A stretch of 64,000 nt of DNA. Origin: Strigamia acuminata (taxonomy: Eukaryota > Arthropoda > Chilopoda > Geophilomorpha > Linotaeniidae). This document shows positions 32,601 through 41,622 of the stretch, in pieces (position 1 is the stretch's first letter; each line of letters starts with the position of its first letter). The DNA is taken from positions 62,877,369 to 62,941,368 of the forward strand of contig OX442314.1 of assembly GCA_949358305.1 (NCBI GenBank), written 5' to 3'. Both the position numbers and the translations under genes were made by a program. The notes below the pieces were generated by a model, which was not told where the DNA came from, did no database searches, and saw only the letters and a program-made list of their open reading frames with translations.

Positions 32601-34648
32601 CATCGAAAACTCATTAAACTCTTGACAATTCATTGTTAACTTGAGTTCCCACAAGTGATCAATGAGTTAACAATGAGCAAACCACAAGTGAATAATTAAT
32701 AAACACTAGTGAACAATTAATAAACACTAATGAACAATTAATAAACACTAGTGAACAATTAATAAACACAAGTTAATAAACACTAGTCAACAGAACACTG
32801 AGTAAACCACTACCATCTTCACCCGAAGATAAGACCATGGTGTTGTATTCGAAAACAACACCATGGTGTTATATTCAGCCTATATCATGGTAGTTTGTCG
32901 AAAAAGTAAAATTTTTGTTTACTCTATTACCGGTAATTTGTATTCATTACACTGATTAAAAAAACAAAAAAAGATATATAGATTAACATAAACAACAATG
33001 TATGTACTGTACTGTACGTTTTAAATATTTTTTTTCAAGTCTGAATATAACACCATGGTGTTTGTTGTATTTGAAAACAGTAAAAAATTCGAATATAACA
33101 CCATGGTGTCATAGCTGAAGTGGTGTTATATTCGAATATTACATCGTGGTGTTATAGCTAAAGTGGTGTTATATTTGAATTTTTCAACAATGTTTCACAA
33201 ATTGCAGTTTTCAGAGAAATTCGAATACTACACCATGGTGTTATTTTCGAGTGAAGACGGTAGTAAATACTGAGTAAACCACTAGTGAGGGAGATAGCAG
33301 TGAGTAAACAATAAAAACTAATGTGGAAACAATGCAAACAATTTGAAAACAATGCAAACAATTTGAAAACAATGCAAACAATGAGAAAACAATGCAAACA
33401 ATGAGAAAACAATGTGGAAACAATGCAAACAATGAGAAAACAATGTGGAAACAATGCAAACAATGAGAAAACAATGTGGAAACAATGCAAACAATGAGAA
33501 AACAATGTGGAAACAATGCAAACAATGAGAAAACAATGTGGAAACAATGCAAACAATGAGAAAACAATGTGGAAACAATGCAAACAATGAGAAAACAATG
33601 TGGAAACAATGCAAACAATGAGAAAACAATGTGGAAACAATGCAAACAATGATGAAACTGTGTCAAAGAATAAGAAGACAATGGGTAAACATCAAGGAAA
33701 CTATGGGTTAACATCAAGGAAACTATGGGTAAACATCAAGGAAACAATGGGTAAACATCAAGGAAACAATGGGTAAACATCAAGGAAACAATCGGTGCAA
33801 AATGAAGGAACAATGGGTGCAAAATGAGGGAACAATGGGTGCAAAATGAGGAAACAATGGATTTTAAATGTTGTAGAAGCAAAAGAGACAACACCAAGTA
33901 CTCAAACGATAATGAAATACATCACCTTTAACACAGATGATAATCCAGCAGAGAGAGCAGTCTTTACAACATCATCCTATATATAATGTATTGTGTTTTC
34001 CCTTGACCCTATGCTGCCTACACTTCCATCTCCTTTAATGAGATCGAGGCCCGAGTAAACAACACACGATACAAAGTGAAGCGCTCTTTCAGGCGGAGAT
34101 TTTCAGTTTCAGCTCCAATTAACCATCAAGTGGCTCTAGACTGACGTCACGCCAGATCGATAACTATCATCTCGACATGTGTCCCAATATTATTGCGTGT
34201 TACACTTGTTAATTGGTCCATTAAACACCAATATGGACCACACCCTTTTCTCATTTTTTCTCCCTTCCCCGTTGCCAACGCGACAGAACGTCATCTCTTT
34301 TTGCTAACGGAAATTTCCTTCCTTTCCTTCACTCTAAAAGATGAATTATGATGCAATTAAAAATGACACTCCTTTTTCCTTCGCGGATTTCACACGCAAT
34401 CAGACGTTAATTAAAATATAACATGGAAATAAAGCCGGTGAAAAATAGGTTGTAATTTATTTTTTATTGGCATACCGGGCTGTAAGAAGAATCTTGTGAG
34501 CGTAAATTGGCGTTTCTTCCCGGCCCACGAGGAAGACGACGTCGGAGAATTCTCGGTCGTCTGCTAAGCGCTGAAGATCGTCCAGAAGACGAGTCACGCC
34601 GTTGCACAGGTTTTTATCCATCGATGTCGGTGTCATCCGTGTGCCCAT
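11685..34648 (-). CDS. BTB-BACK-TLDc domain protein, eight coding exons
   Basis: Exons on the minus strand: 34648-34476, 16088-15932, 15200-15035, 13283-13147, 13088-12862, 12455-12197, 12134-11956, 11871-11685 (TAA). Every intron is GT-AG and all seven junction phases agree, giving 494 residues. A BTB domain (about residues 18-150) has SDVVFLVG, YAHKILLTAR and YYIYTGK. A BACK region (about 160-290) has LGVEELRTACEDHV, CIAYIGENA and VWRAVLTWAKH. A C-terminal TLDc domain (about 300-494) has WRLLYRASSHGYS, FGPIFGAGADL and the closing GGYNFNVFDYEVF. BTB-BACK proteins usually dimerise and recruit Cullin-3; TLDc domains are linked to oxidative-stress protection and V-ATPase regulation, so the substrate or target here is inference. 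The final donor is GA|GTCAGT, the weakest site. An acceptor (TTTGCAG) just upstream of the ATG, at 34659, implies at least one further 5' exon. The stop overlaps an AATAAA. The closest named relative I can suggest for the BTB part is BTBD19-like. Confidence 0.87.
12467..12700 (-). repeat. Dispersed repeat, copy 1 (in intron 5 of the BTB gene)
   Basis: Reverse complement of 45534-45780, visibly similar over about 230 bp. Shared blocks include CACGATACGTGT, GGCAAAAATTGATAC, GGAAAAATGGC, ATGCATTTATTTCTGAT and GGCTTTTTATT. No coding content. Confidence 0.7.
13780..14215. repeat. Minisatellite, about 30-bp unit
   Basis: Units built around TTTTAAGTTAAAAAATCGA with variable tails, in intron 3 of the BTB gene. 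Units drift along the array. Confidence 0.85.
14216..15034. other. Remainder of BTB intron 3
   Basis: Non-repetitive DNA with G-rich (14560-14590) and A-rich runs. An open minus-strand stretch at 14330-14522 is not needed by the gene model, because the flanking exons already join in phase. No other feature seen. Confidence 0.5.
15295..15925. repeat. Minisatellite of GTCAAAATTTGATTTTTACAC type
   Basis: Repeats of about 20-38 bp made from ACGTCAAATACGTCGAAAA and GTCAAAATTTGATTTTTAC modules. They fill nearly all of BTB intron 2 and run to within about six bases of its 5' splice site. Confidence 0.9.
16652..16779. promoter_or_regulatory. Two RFX X-box-like motifs
   Basis: GTCGCCAGGGCAAC at 16652-16665 is one mismatch from the X-box consensus RYYNYYATRRNRAC. 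GTTGCCATGACGAC at 16766-16779 is a full match. Confidence 0.45.
17129..17142. promoter_or_regulatory. Perfect palindromic RFX X-box motif
   Basis: GTTGCCATGGCAAC is a perfect palindrome and a full X-box consensus match, the ideal site for an RFX dimer. Confidence 0.5.
17455..17566 (+). mobile_element. Fragment of the 30829-31200 foldback family
   Basis: Shares with the right end of that element a TATCA(G/C)TACACCAGT block, CTCGACCAATG(A/G)GAG and the terminal CAGAGTATAG. The left end is not recognisable. Confidence 0.5.
18785..19130. repeat. Short tandem array, GGTGAAATTTTT unit
   Basis: About 30 imperfect copies of an 11-13 bp unit, with a larger block (AGGGGAAACTTTTGTGAAAT) repeated inside. 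Confidence 0.85.
19409..19785. mobile_element. Foldback/MITE-like element (377 bp)
   Basis: Left end TTCACACTTGTGTTCACACT and the matching inverted right end, continuing through ACGCAACGCAAGAAAA, give near-perfect terminal inverted repeats of about 38 bp apart from a small GGG difference. The interior has no ORF. The target duplication is unclear and the superfamily not assigned. Confidence 0.75.
19786..21084. other. Intron 1 sequence without recognised features
   Basis: AT-rich with A/T homopolymers. Several short open frames near 20070-20440 have no recognisable protein features. Nothing supportable seen. Confidence 0.4.
21085..21254. mobile_element. TACCGTA-family foldback, copy A
   Basis: A 23-bp perfect inverted repeat (21090-21112 with 21232-21254, core TGCCTCGATTTAACGCC) encloses about 120 bp of GCCGGG-rich sequence. 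The left flank reads TACCG. Confidence 0.75.
21255..23313. other. Intron 1 sequence, possible degraded repeats
   Basis: Mostly unique. Segments near 22610-22665 (GTGGGGGTGAGCATTATACA) and 22985-23075 look like weakly matching ends of an old foldback element. No gene supported. Confidence 0.35.
23314..23568. promoter_or_regulatory. Cluster of four RFX X-box-like motifs
   Basis: GTCGTCATGGTTAC (23314) and GTCGTCATGGCTAC (23555) are one mismatch from the consensus. GTTTCCATGGGAAC (23337, a perfect palindrome) and ATCGCCATGGCAAC (23456) match fully. Four sites fall in 255 bp of non-repetitive intron DNA. Confidence 0.5.
23882..24380. mobile_element. Older foldback element hosting copy B
   Basis: Ends TACCGTGTTTACATG and, inverted on the right, TACGTTTACATGG, with repeated TTTACATG and GTTTTCT(A/G)GA motifs inside. 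It is interrupted at 24136-24272 by a TACCGTA-family copy. Confidence 0.5.
24136..24272. mobile_element. TACCGTA-family foldback, copy B
   Basis: CCGCCTCGTTTAAACGCCC at the left is mirrored by GGGTGTTTAAACGAGACGG at the right, flanked by TA. The interior matches copy C (43636-43883), including TTCATTAAGACGC and GGCAGTCATCGG. Confidence 0.75.
24485..24498. promoter_or_regulatory. RFX X-box-like motif, one mismatch
   Basis: GTTCGCATGGCAAC. Confidence 0.35.
24992..25022. repeat. Perfect 13-bp hairpin
   Basis: AATAAGCGCGGAA pairs with TTCCGCGCTTATT across a 5-base loop. It could be a foldback remnant; function unknown. The DNA from 24500 to 25650 around it is otherwise unique and featureless. 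Confidence 0.6.
25655..26040. repeat. Minisatellite, 28-bp unit
   Basis: Unit AATTTTATAAGAATTTAAAA plus ATTATCAG, at least 11 copies with near identity, degrading at the 3' end. Confidence 0.9.
26041..28290. other. Intron 1 sequence without recognised features
   Basis: AT-rich, with long A and T runs and short unrelated open frames. Somewhat higher complexity at 27300-27950. No gene, RNA or element supported. Confidence 0.4.
28294..28420. repeat. 58-bp tandem duplication related to 47524-47664
   Basis: Two almost identical copies of a unit containing TTTAGTCGAATTTCACTTTG and TTTTTGTCAACCAGGTCGC. The same opening words occur in the foldback at 47524. Confidence 0.8.
28595..29559. mobile_element. 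TACCGTA-family foldback, copy F, interrupted by a nested element
   Basis: TACCGTATTACCTCACAT at the left is mirrored by ATGTGAGGTAATACGGTA at the right, with inner GGCATGCCG motifs on both arms. A second element is inserted at 28940-29462. Confidence 0.8.
28940..29462. mobile_element. Nested hAT-like MITE with 8-bp target duplication
   Basis: Ends TAGGGATGAGAACGGGACC and its inverted copy. The flanks TTACTTAC at 28932-28939 and 29463-29470 are an exact 8-bp direct duplication, the hAT hallmark. The interior is built from repeated CCCGTCCCGTCCCG(T/A) modules and TACGT-rich palindromes; no ORF of interest. Confidence 0.85.
29925..30135. repeat. Loose tandem array of CAAAATNATAC-like units
   Basis: A-rich imperfect repeats of about 10-17 bp (CCAAAATAATACAAAATGAT type). 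Confidence 0.7.
30260..30605. promoter_or_regulatory. Three RFX X-box-like motifs in a non-repetitive island
   Basis: GTTGTCGTGGTAAC (30260, one mismatch) is followed directly by the palindrome GTTACTTAGTAAC (30274). GTCGCCATGACAAC (30459) is a full match and GTCGGCATGGCAAC (30592) has one mismatch. Confidence 0.45.
30829..31200. mobile_element. Foldback/MITE-like element (372 bp)
   Basis: TATACTCTGGCAGACCTTAA at the left is mirrored by TTAAGGTCTGCCAGAGTATA at the right. The inverted repeats extend about 41 bp with few mismatches. No ORF. Related fragment at 17455-17566. Confidence 0.8.
31201..32308. other. Intron 1 sequence with a short TAATA microsatellite
   Basis: A (TATAA)n-like run lies at 31322-31355. 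The rest is unique sequence. Overlapping open frames on both strands near 31400-31750 and 31740-32160 show no recognisable domain. Confidence 0.4.
32309..32573. mobile_element. TACCGTA-family foldback, copy H
   Basis: TACCGTATTTTATC at the left and GGTAAAATACGGTA at the right, TA-flanked, with AAGAGCCGC and TCGAGGGCGGCT motifs. An internal TACGGTA/TACCGTA pair suggests a composite. Confidence 0.7.
32690..32800. repeat. Minisatellite, 21-bp unit
   Basis: About four copies of AATAAACACTAGTGAACAAT(T). Confidence 0.8.
32811..33263. mobile_element. Foldback element with ACACCATGGTGT palindromes
   Basis: TACCATCTTCACCCGAA at the left is mirrored by GAGTGAAGACGGTA at the right. The palindrome ACACCATGGTGT recurs four times inside, with further degenerate copies. 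TA-flanked and possibly a distant relative of the TACCGTA family. Confidence 0.7.
33315..33860. repeat. Minisatellites, 30-bp then about 22-bp units
   Basis: AACAATGCAAACAATGAGAA plus AACAATGTGG repeats about eight times nearly perfectly. It is followed by units of AAACATCAAGGAAACAATGG. Because 30 is divisible by three, long open frames appear on the minus strand without being genes. Confidence 0.92.
33861..34475. other. Intron 1 sequence next to coding exon 1
   Basis: Unique, moderately AT-rich. No motif I can support. Confidence 0.4.
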
Positions 34649-34720
34649 TACCGGAATACTGCAAAGAAAATAAATAATTTCATAAAGGTTAAATTTTATG
34701 TAGTATATTTTAGATTTCGG

Positions 34721-34832
34721 ATTCCTTTACTGTAGCGACGCCGTTTTTAAGGTGCTTAGATTCAGCTAGGTTAGGTTAGTTTAGGTTTAATTAGGTTGAA
34801 AAACGGTGTCGCTAAAACGTGCGTGAAGGATA
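34721..34832. mobile_element. Small foldback element
   Basis: TAGCGACGCCGTTTTT at the left and GAAAAACGGTGTCGCTA at the right enclose TAGGTTAGGTTAG-like sequence. Just upstream of the BTB coding start. Confidence 0.55.
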
Positions 34833-37238
34833 TTCTTAGATTTTAGTAGTCAGGAGTAATTTTTTTTTTCATAAATGTTTAAGTGCTCTCTGAAATGTCA
34901 TGAGATCGGAGGTAATTCTGTTATGAAATGGCCAATTGATCGGTCAAAAGCTTTTAGTTGGCAATGTCCAATGGAATCTCTTAATGTTGTAAACAAGCAA
35001 AGGAGACCGAATGTCTGAAAATAGCAAGCCCAATATAGTTCAGCTGCATATGCCACAAAAGCTTGAAACAATACTGTAATGTTACAATTTTTCTAATCAA
35101 TATTGTCCAACAATACCAAAAATTATTGCCCAACAATACCTCAAAACAGGATGGGATACCTGGGTCGAAATGACTAAGGTTGAAACAGGCTTTTGACCTT
35201 AGTCATTTCGACCCTAGTCCTTGATGGTTAAGAGTAGTGGAACTGATTAATTCACATGAGATAATGAGAAATAATTAGTTTGTACAAATATACAGTATGT
35301 GTTCTTGGAAATGTGTTTTAATTTATTTCAAAATGTCAGTTGTAAATAATTCTTACTGTGTTGAGTACATTAACCCTGCATGTAGGACACAAAGGTGTGG
35401 CCCTTTCCACAAACTGCAGAAAAGCGTTTATGTGTTAGCCTCGCAACACTCTATTAGGGCATTCACTGCAACAATTGGCATGACAACAAGGCATAAATAA
35501 TGTAATGATCTTTTCTACCAGGCAAACTACACATATCCGAGAACCTGCATCCTACGTAATGTTTGCAGCAGCAGGCTCTACAATTTCTTGCACAACCTCA
35601 TGTACGCGATTGACATTACTGTTGACATGTCGATTGGCATGTTGATTGACATTACGATTGGCATGACAATTGATAGAGATGTGATTTTTGCGGGTGGAAA
35701 GCGGGTGGAAAGCGGCTTTAAAAATCGCCATTTTGCGGATTTATTGCGGACTTATTGCGGACCTATTGTGGGCTCATCCAGGAAGTTTTTGACCAAAATT
35801 TCAAGGTTTTATACGAAATTTGAAGTTTTTAAAGGGAATTTGAAGTTTTTAAAGAGAATTTGAAGTTTTTAAAGGGAATTTGAAGTTTTTAAAGGGAATT
35901 TGAAGTTTTTAAAGGGAATTTGAAGTTTTTAAACAAAATTTGAAGTCTTTAAACAAAATTATTACGTGATATATCACGCAATCCGCACGTTCACTCGAAC
36001 GTTCACTCGATTTTCGTAAGACACCCCCCAAAATTGGCAAATTGCGGATTATCCGCAAAATTTGCGGTATAACGATCGAATTGCGGCGATTGCAGACTTA
36101 AAAGTACCTCCAATTGCAAAAATTATGCTTTAAAAATGCTCCATTTGCATTATCCACAACTAAGAAAACATTTTGGAGGACTTTTATTTTCCGCAAAAAT
36201 CGCATCTCTAACAATTGACATGACGATTGACATTCTCATTTGCATTTTGATTCGCCGTACGCCGACCTCCGATACGATTCGCGATTGATGGTGCCGTACT
36301 TGCTGCACGTTGTTGAACATTTCGACCTTATTCACATCAAATTAATATTGGAGTTTTCGACTTTAATCGTGAACACTTTCTTTGATTCGACCTTGTTCAT
36401 TTCGCCCTTAGTCATATGCGACTGAGAAAATATTTAACGAAAACAGATAATTTTAACCTTAGTTATTTCAACTTTAGTACGATTTCTCCCCAAAACATTG
36501 CCACAAACAATATCAAACAACATTGACCAATAACAATACCAACCAATATTGTCCAATGAAACCAAACAATATTGACACATTGTCATTGTCATTGTCTAAG
36601 CATTGACATCTTTTTAAAACCTAGTAGACATTGTCTCATCCTTTTATTTGACTACATGTGCCAGCTCATCCCCACACACACTAGCAATATTGTGCAACAA
36701 TATTAAATAACATTGTGCAACAATACTTAGCAATACTCCAACAAAGCTACATCAAATTTATAAAAATTTTAAAATCTGTTAAAATTTAGAATTTGGAATA
36801 ATTGATTTTTTTTATAATCTTTTATTGGCGACATTTCTGATATACGAAGTGCCTTAAAATATTGATGTATATTTTTCTCACAATAATCACGGAGTCAAAA
36901 GAGGTCAAGTTATTTTCTTTTCATTCTCAACTCCCCGTTGGCATGTCACTGGAAATCCAATGAACTAGTGACATCACCAATTCAACATTTCTCCTCTAGT
37001 CATGAGAATGGGAATAGAAAACTTGCTTTATTTGATTGTCCAGTTCAGAGGCTCGAGGCTTCCCAGCTGCCGGTTCAGCACGTGCCAAATGGGAGGACAG
37101 TCTGCTTTCTTTTTTCACACAGCCAAATATATAAAGCCAAAACATTTTATCACCAATAAAGTTGTCCCTTTAATCCAATATCAGCATAACCATCGCTAAA
37201 TTCAATCATATTTTATTGAATACAACATAAATATATTT
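34833..37238. other. Intergenic DNA with short inverted and tandem repeats
   Basis: Includes an inverted pair GGGTCGAAATGACTAAGG / CCTTAGTCATTTCGACCC at 35162-35216, AAYATT-rich tracts and the array at 35815-35960. No gene supported. Confidence 0.4.
35815..35960. repeat. Minisatellite, 22-bp unit
   Basis: About six copies of TTTGAAGTTTTTAAAGGGAA. Confidence 0.88.
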
Positions 37239-37329
37239 ATCGTATTTGTCGATTAAGAGCTGCGGCTCTTATTCAAAACTGCCATTTTTGTCAGCAAAAC
37301 GTGAGGTTAAATACGGAAACAATACCCTA
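37239..37329. mobile_element. Deleted copy of foldback H
   Basis: Shares GATTAAGAGC, GGCTCTTATTC, ACTGCCATTTTTGTCAGCAA and GTGAGGTTAAATACGGAAA with 32309-32573, lacking its middle and right end. The adjoining DNA to 38007 is unique. Confidence 0.65.
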
Positions 37330-38007
37330 CTCATTGTTTACATTGTTGGCTGTTTATGGAATGAAATTATTTTAGGGTCTCATTCAGCATGATATAACAA
37401 TCCTTCACGTTTAATATTACAACAATCTGTGAGTGTCTTATACATGTGCTCCCCTTGTAAGAATGCTTTACCTGCAAACAATCGTGCTTGTGGAAACACT
37501 AAAACCAGTAGAAACAGTAGAAACAGGAAAACAAAGTTGTTGATATTGATACGAACAATGCCCAGAAAAACAGGAAAGGAAAGACCTGAACAAAGTTACA
37601 CATTCATGAAATAGTTTTCTAATGCAGGGAAGAACACAGATGGGGCGATAAATGCTGAGGACTTGTGGCAACCTTCCAAGAAAGGGGCGAGGTACATCTA
37701 GAAACCGCTGAGCGGAAAAAGGGTAACAAGATGGAGGATTAACATATGATAGGCAAAAGTGGCAATGGTGCCTGCAATGGGATTAGAATTAGGTGGTAGT
37801 TTGGGTTTAGTCGGGACAACAAAACATCAAAAGAAGTTCTTCTGGTAATACCTGTACATTAATGAACAATATTTGACAAATAATAATATTTTGAAATGCA
37901 TATTGTAAAACCCACAAACCCTTGTTATAACGAATTTTCAAAACTGAGACGCGCAACATTTGATGCCCGTAGAAACCAAAGGAAAATGAAAAATTTACTG
38001 TTTTAAA

Positions 38008-38154
38008 ATGGCTGCCAAACAAAAGGCAATTTTGATTCAGGACAAGTTGAACATTATTAATGCCATCGACAATGGCACGAAGCCATCAATTGCAGCAAAT
38101 AAGTTTAATTTGTCCCGTTCTGCAATTTTAAACAATTTTAAACAATTTGGATAA
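38008..38154 (+). pseudogene. pogo/Tigger-type transposase remnant (N-terminal HTH only)
   Basis: An ATG-to-TAA frame of 48 residues reads like the N-terminal CENP-B/psq helix-turn-helix of pogo-type transposases: a Gln/Asp-Lys-Leu..Ile helix, a Gly-Thr-Lys-Pro turn, then IAANKFNLSRSAI as recognition helix. A full transposase is several hundred residues; here the frame stops right after the first DNA-binding motif, with a small AACAATTTTAA duplication at the break. Flanking GTTATAACGAA words (about 37925 and 38250) and CTATAAAGAGTTTCGACCGTA (38285-38305) resemble Tigger-type terminal repeats. It cannot transpose by itself. Confidence 0.65.
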
Positions 38155-40011
38155 AATTAACATGAAACTTGCATGTTTATGAATAAATAATATTATTTAT
38201 GATGGAATTTAATTATTTTTAGCTAATTCGTTTTAACTAACTCTCGTTATAACGAATCGATTTTTCCGGTCCCTTGCGATTCGCTATAAAGAGTTTCGAC
38301 CGTACATTAAAATGTAATTTTTGGATTATAGTTACATAGCAATGTTTATGAAATCAAAATTGAGTCTTAATATACTTCATAAGGTCATCCGTCTTGGTAT
38401 AGACATGAACTCAAATGCAATATCTCCTCTTGAAGAGATTTTCTGGTACAGTGTGTGTGGTTATTCAATGTAAAGTTGTGTGCTTGATGTGCATTAGCCG
38501 CAATGTATATGTCAAGTCTGTTATTAAATGAAACAAATGTTGGCGCTTAGTTTAGCCGGTTCGCTACCACGTTACAAATTTTCTCTGGCGAAATCAATGA
38601 AAATTACCAATTAGTGGCCTCAAATTGTGCAGATCTCAGAGGGCTTATTCTATTATGACTGCATTTTAATAAATAATGTTTGTTGATTTTGTCGTTTTGC
38701 TCTGCTTTCTTTGCGTAATTGGAAATTGCAATTAAAATAATTATTTAATTTTTTTTTAGCTTAAAAATTTTTTTGTTTTGATTTTTGTGGAACTCCAATA
38801 GAAAAGAATTTTTTTCCTCCATTTTATCTCTGTGGGCAAAAAATTCTTGAGTTGCAACTAGTGTCAAAACTTGTAACTCTTATCGTTTTCCTGTCAAACA
38901 TTTCAAATTTGCTTTTGTAGAAATTCATGTAGAATTTCTACATAAGATAACGGTAGCCGGTACGACAAAAACATTAATTCTAAAGATTGTCATTAGAATT
39001 TTTGTAAATTCCAATATATGTAGATCAATTTCCTGCAGGGTTTATTCATATATTTTTTTATATTTATTTTACATTTCTTGCTGGGAAGCAAAAAGCAAGC
39101 AAATTCAATTTTGCCACCATTTTGCCATTTTTAAGCCGAAATCCAATTTATCTACCGACTCCTCGAGGAATAATTTTGTGTCCAGAACAAAATTGGCCTC
39201 TTTATTAGATCTGGGACTGACCAATAGAACAACATTTTCTGCTCGTGCTCATTAGGTCTAATTCGAAATTGCTCGTGGACAAGTCATTTCGGTCGTGAAC
39301 TAAATCAATTTTTATTTTCCTTTCAAATAAAAATTGTGTAGCTAGTAAAAAAAAAACAAATGTTATTTTTGTTACAAGCTACACTGACTTGCAAAAGGCC
39401 ATGTGAGTAAATCACCTATCGTGATATAATGCAATAAAAAGCAACATTGCCATCATAAACTTCTGATATTGTGTATAAAAGTATTTTTTTCTTCTTTGTT
39501 CCAAAACACAATACTATTTTATAATGAATATTTTCAATGTGCCAAATTGTGAAAAATACAAACAAGAAACTGTGCAATCCAATTAATGAAATGTTTTACC
39601 AATTAAAACAAACATTCCAATAATTATGTGTTGCACAAAACATTCCAACATTATTGATGGAATTTTTTATTCAATTGTTTTTATTTATTCAGTTGTTGCA
39701 TTTTTATGTTGTTTTATTCAATTGTATTTTTTTTTTTAAAAATCCATTGTTGCATTTTTGTATTGTTTTATTCACTTGTTGCATTTTTTTAATGTTTTCT
39801 TCGGTCGTTGAATTAAATTTCTGTTGTATGTTCAACAACTGAATTGAACATTCCAACAATTCAAAAATTGAATAAAATGGAAGGCCAGAAAAAAAAACAA
39901 CAAAACAAATTAATTCACCAATAAGAAAAGCACAGAAAATCAAAAAAAAATGCACAAAATATTTCAAAAATATTAAAAATTAATTTCAAAATTTTCAAAA
40001 TTTAAACAGAA
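38155..40011. other. Intergenic DNA, AT-rich
   Basis: The first 150 bp is probably the rest of the pogo-like element. Beyond it are TTGTTGCATTTTT-type loose repeats at 39650-39800. No gene seen. Confidence 0.4.
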
Positions 40012-40337
40012 GGCGCATTCAATAACTTTTTGTTCAAATTTTTGTCTCGTCTGAAATTTTAGACGAAATGTTTTGTTTCTGAATGCAATCATTTATTTTC
40101 CAGTCCTAATAATTACTGAAGTGATGTTTAATATTGTTGTTTACTCCAAATAATTAACAAATGTGCCCATTTGTACTTAGACCGCCAATCGTCGCAATCA
40201 ATCCAAGATGGCGGCCTAAATGTGCGATTTGAACGAGAAACTCGTTACACTAAGACCCGTTTAGGTCGTTTATTTTCAGCTTGTTTAAACCCATTTAAAC
40301 ACGTTTAAACGACTATTATTGAGTTATTGAATGCGCC
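40012..40337. mobile_element. Foldback/MITE-like element (326 bp)
   Basis: GGCGCATTCAATAACT at 40012 is mirrored exactly by AGTTATTGAATGCGCC ending at 40337. The interior contains repeated GTTTAAAC-type words. Superfamily not assigned. Confidence 0.75.
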
Positions 40338-40472
40338 TAGCGAATTGCAAACAATCCAACAAAATACATTCAAAGACCCTATTCATGTGTTTTATGGTGT
40401 TTATATAAACAAAATGGACGACATCAAAATAACCCATAAACCATCATCAGCAATCACGATGAAAATTGCAAT

Positions 40473-40932
40473 TACCATACTGCCTCATTTAAACGCCCGG
40501 GCGTTTAAATTTTTTTGGGCCGACCCGCCAGGCGGTAATTTGAAACCAGGCGTTTATTCGAACCAGGCGTTTAACCAGAAAAATAGTCCAAAATAAATTT
40601 TCCGGAAAAACAAAGTAGCGAAAAATAAAATTTTTTTGGAAAAAAAATTTTATTTTTATATTTCGCAATCATCTACACATCCCATTTACTTAATAAGTGA
40701 TCACTGATCAGAAACAGCAAAGGCACCCGGATTTGAAGTGCCAACAATTGCAGCAGCGTTTTTGAGCGGCACTTACGAAACGTTTAGTGTACGTAATTGG
40801 CCATTCCCTATTTGCCCGGCGCCAATTTGAAACCCGGCGTTAATACGGGGTCGGCGTCTATAAACTTTTGTGTGTACGCCTGCCCGGCGTTAAAACGGGC
40901 CCGGCGTCCGAATGAATCCGGGCAGTACGGTA
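40473..40932. mobile_element. TACCGTA-family foldback, copy D
   Basis: TACCATACTGCC at the left and GGCAGTACGGTA at the right, TA-flanked. Both arms carry GCCCGGCGTT / GGCGTTTA motifs as in copy E (61010-61434). Confidence 0.75.
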
Positions 40933-40975
40933 ATATAAATATTTTTAGCACACCAGTACTGTACTTAAACTTTAA

Positions 40976-41618
40976 CACTAGAAAGGCCGGAATTTCCGCC
41001 TACCTAGAAAGGCCGAAAGCGGTCAAAATGACCGCTTGAAACAACCGCACAAGACGTGCATGAAACGTGGACAAAACGCGCACAAATTGTGCAAAATACA
41101 TAAACAATACGTGTATCTTGCCTTTTGCCATCAAATTGATCAGTAACACGCGAAATATGCAAAGAAAATAGCAAAACAAAAATTGATGGTTTTTATAAAA
41201 CCTGATAAAATTAAATTTCCGTTTTTAATTTTATCAGGTTTTATAAAAACCATCAATTTTTGTTTTGCTATTTTCTTCGTATATTTCGCGTGTTACTGAT
41301 CAATTTGATGGCAAAACGCAAGATACACGTATTGTTTATGTGTTTTGCACGATTTGTGCGCGTTTTGTCCACGTTTCGTGCACGTCTTGTGCAGCGTTGT
41401 TTCAAGCGGTCATTTTGACCGCATTCGGCCTTTCTAGGTTAATTCGCTTTTTTAAATTTTTTTTTAAAGAAAAATGCCACGTTTGCTGATTTATGATGTA
41501 AAGTATCATAAATCAGTAAAAGTGAAAAAATACCAGCATTGTAAACCCATTGGGTTTATTGCTACAGCTGTTTAAAACAGCTGATGCGGTCAAAATGACC
41601 GCTTTGGCCTTTCTAGTG
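40976..41618. mobile_element. piggyBac-like MITE with TTAA flanks and a long internal hairpin
   Basis: Ends CACTAGAAAGGCC and GGCCTTTCTAGTG are flanked on both sides by TTAA (40972-40975, 41619-41622), the piggyBac-type target duplication. Inside, 41003-41438 is a second inverted repeat with arms of about 214 bp, roughly 95 per cent identical by eye, closing over fewer than 10 bases. It probably represents a related element inserted in, or duplicated within, the outer one. No transposase. Confidence 0.85.
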
Positions 41619-41622
41619 TTAA

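Larger units (their letters stand above)
16089..34475 (-). other. Giant first coding intron (about 18.4 kb)
   Basis: Donor CCCG|GTATGC at 34475 and acceptor TTTATTTAG ending at 16089 join an exon ending in phase 2 to one that needs one base. The junction restores TAR-CKSF in the BTB domain. The other introns are 58-1751 bp. Most of the length is minisatellites and foldback elements, listed separately. Confidence 0.85.

Noticed and set aside
33158-33717. Three long minus-strand open frames (103-163 codons) rich in Phe, His, Cys
   Set aside because: They are translations of a 30-bp tandem repeat without stops; the same peptide cycles in every frame.
34770-34800. TAGGTTAGGTTAG-like run, possible telomeric (TTAGG)n trace
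   Set aside because: Only two perfect units, and it sits inside a small foldback element.
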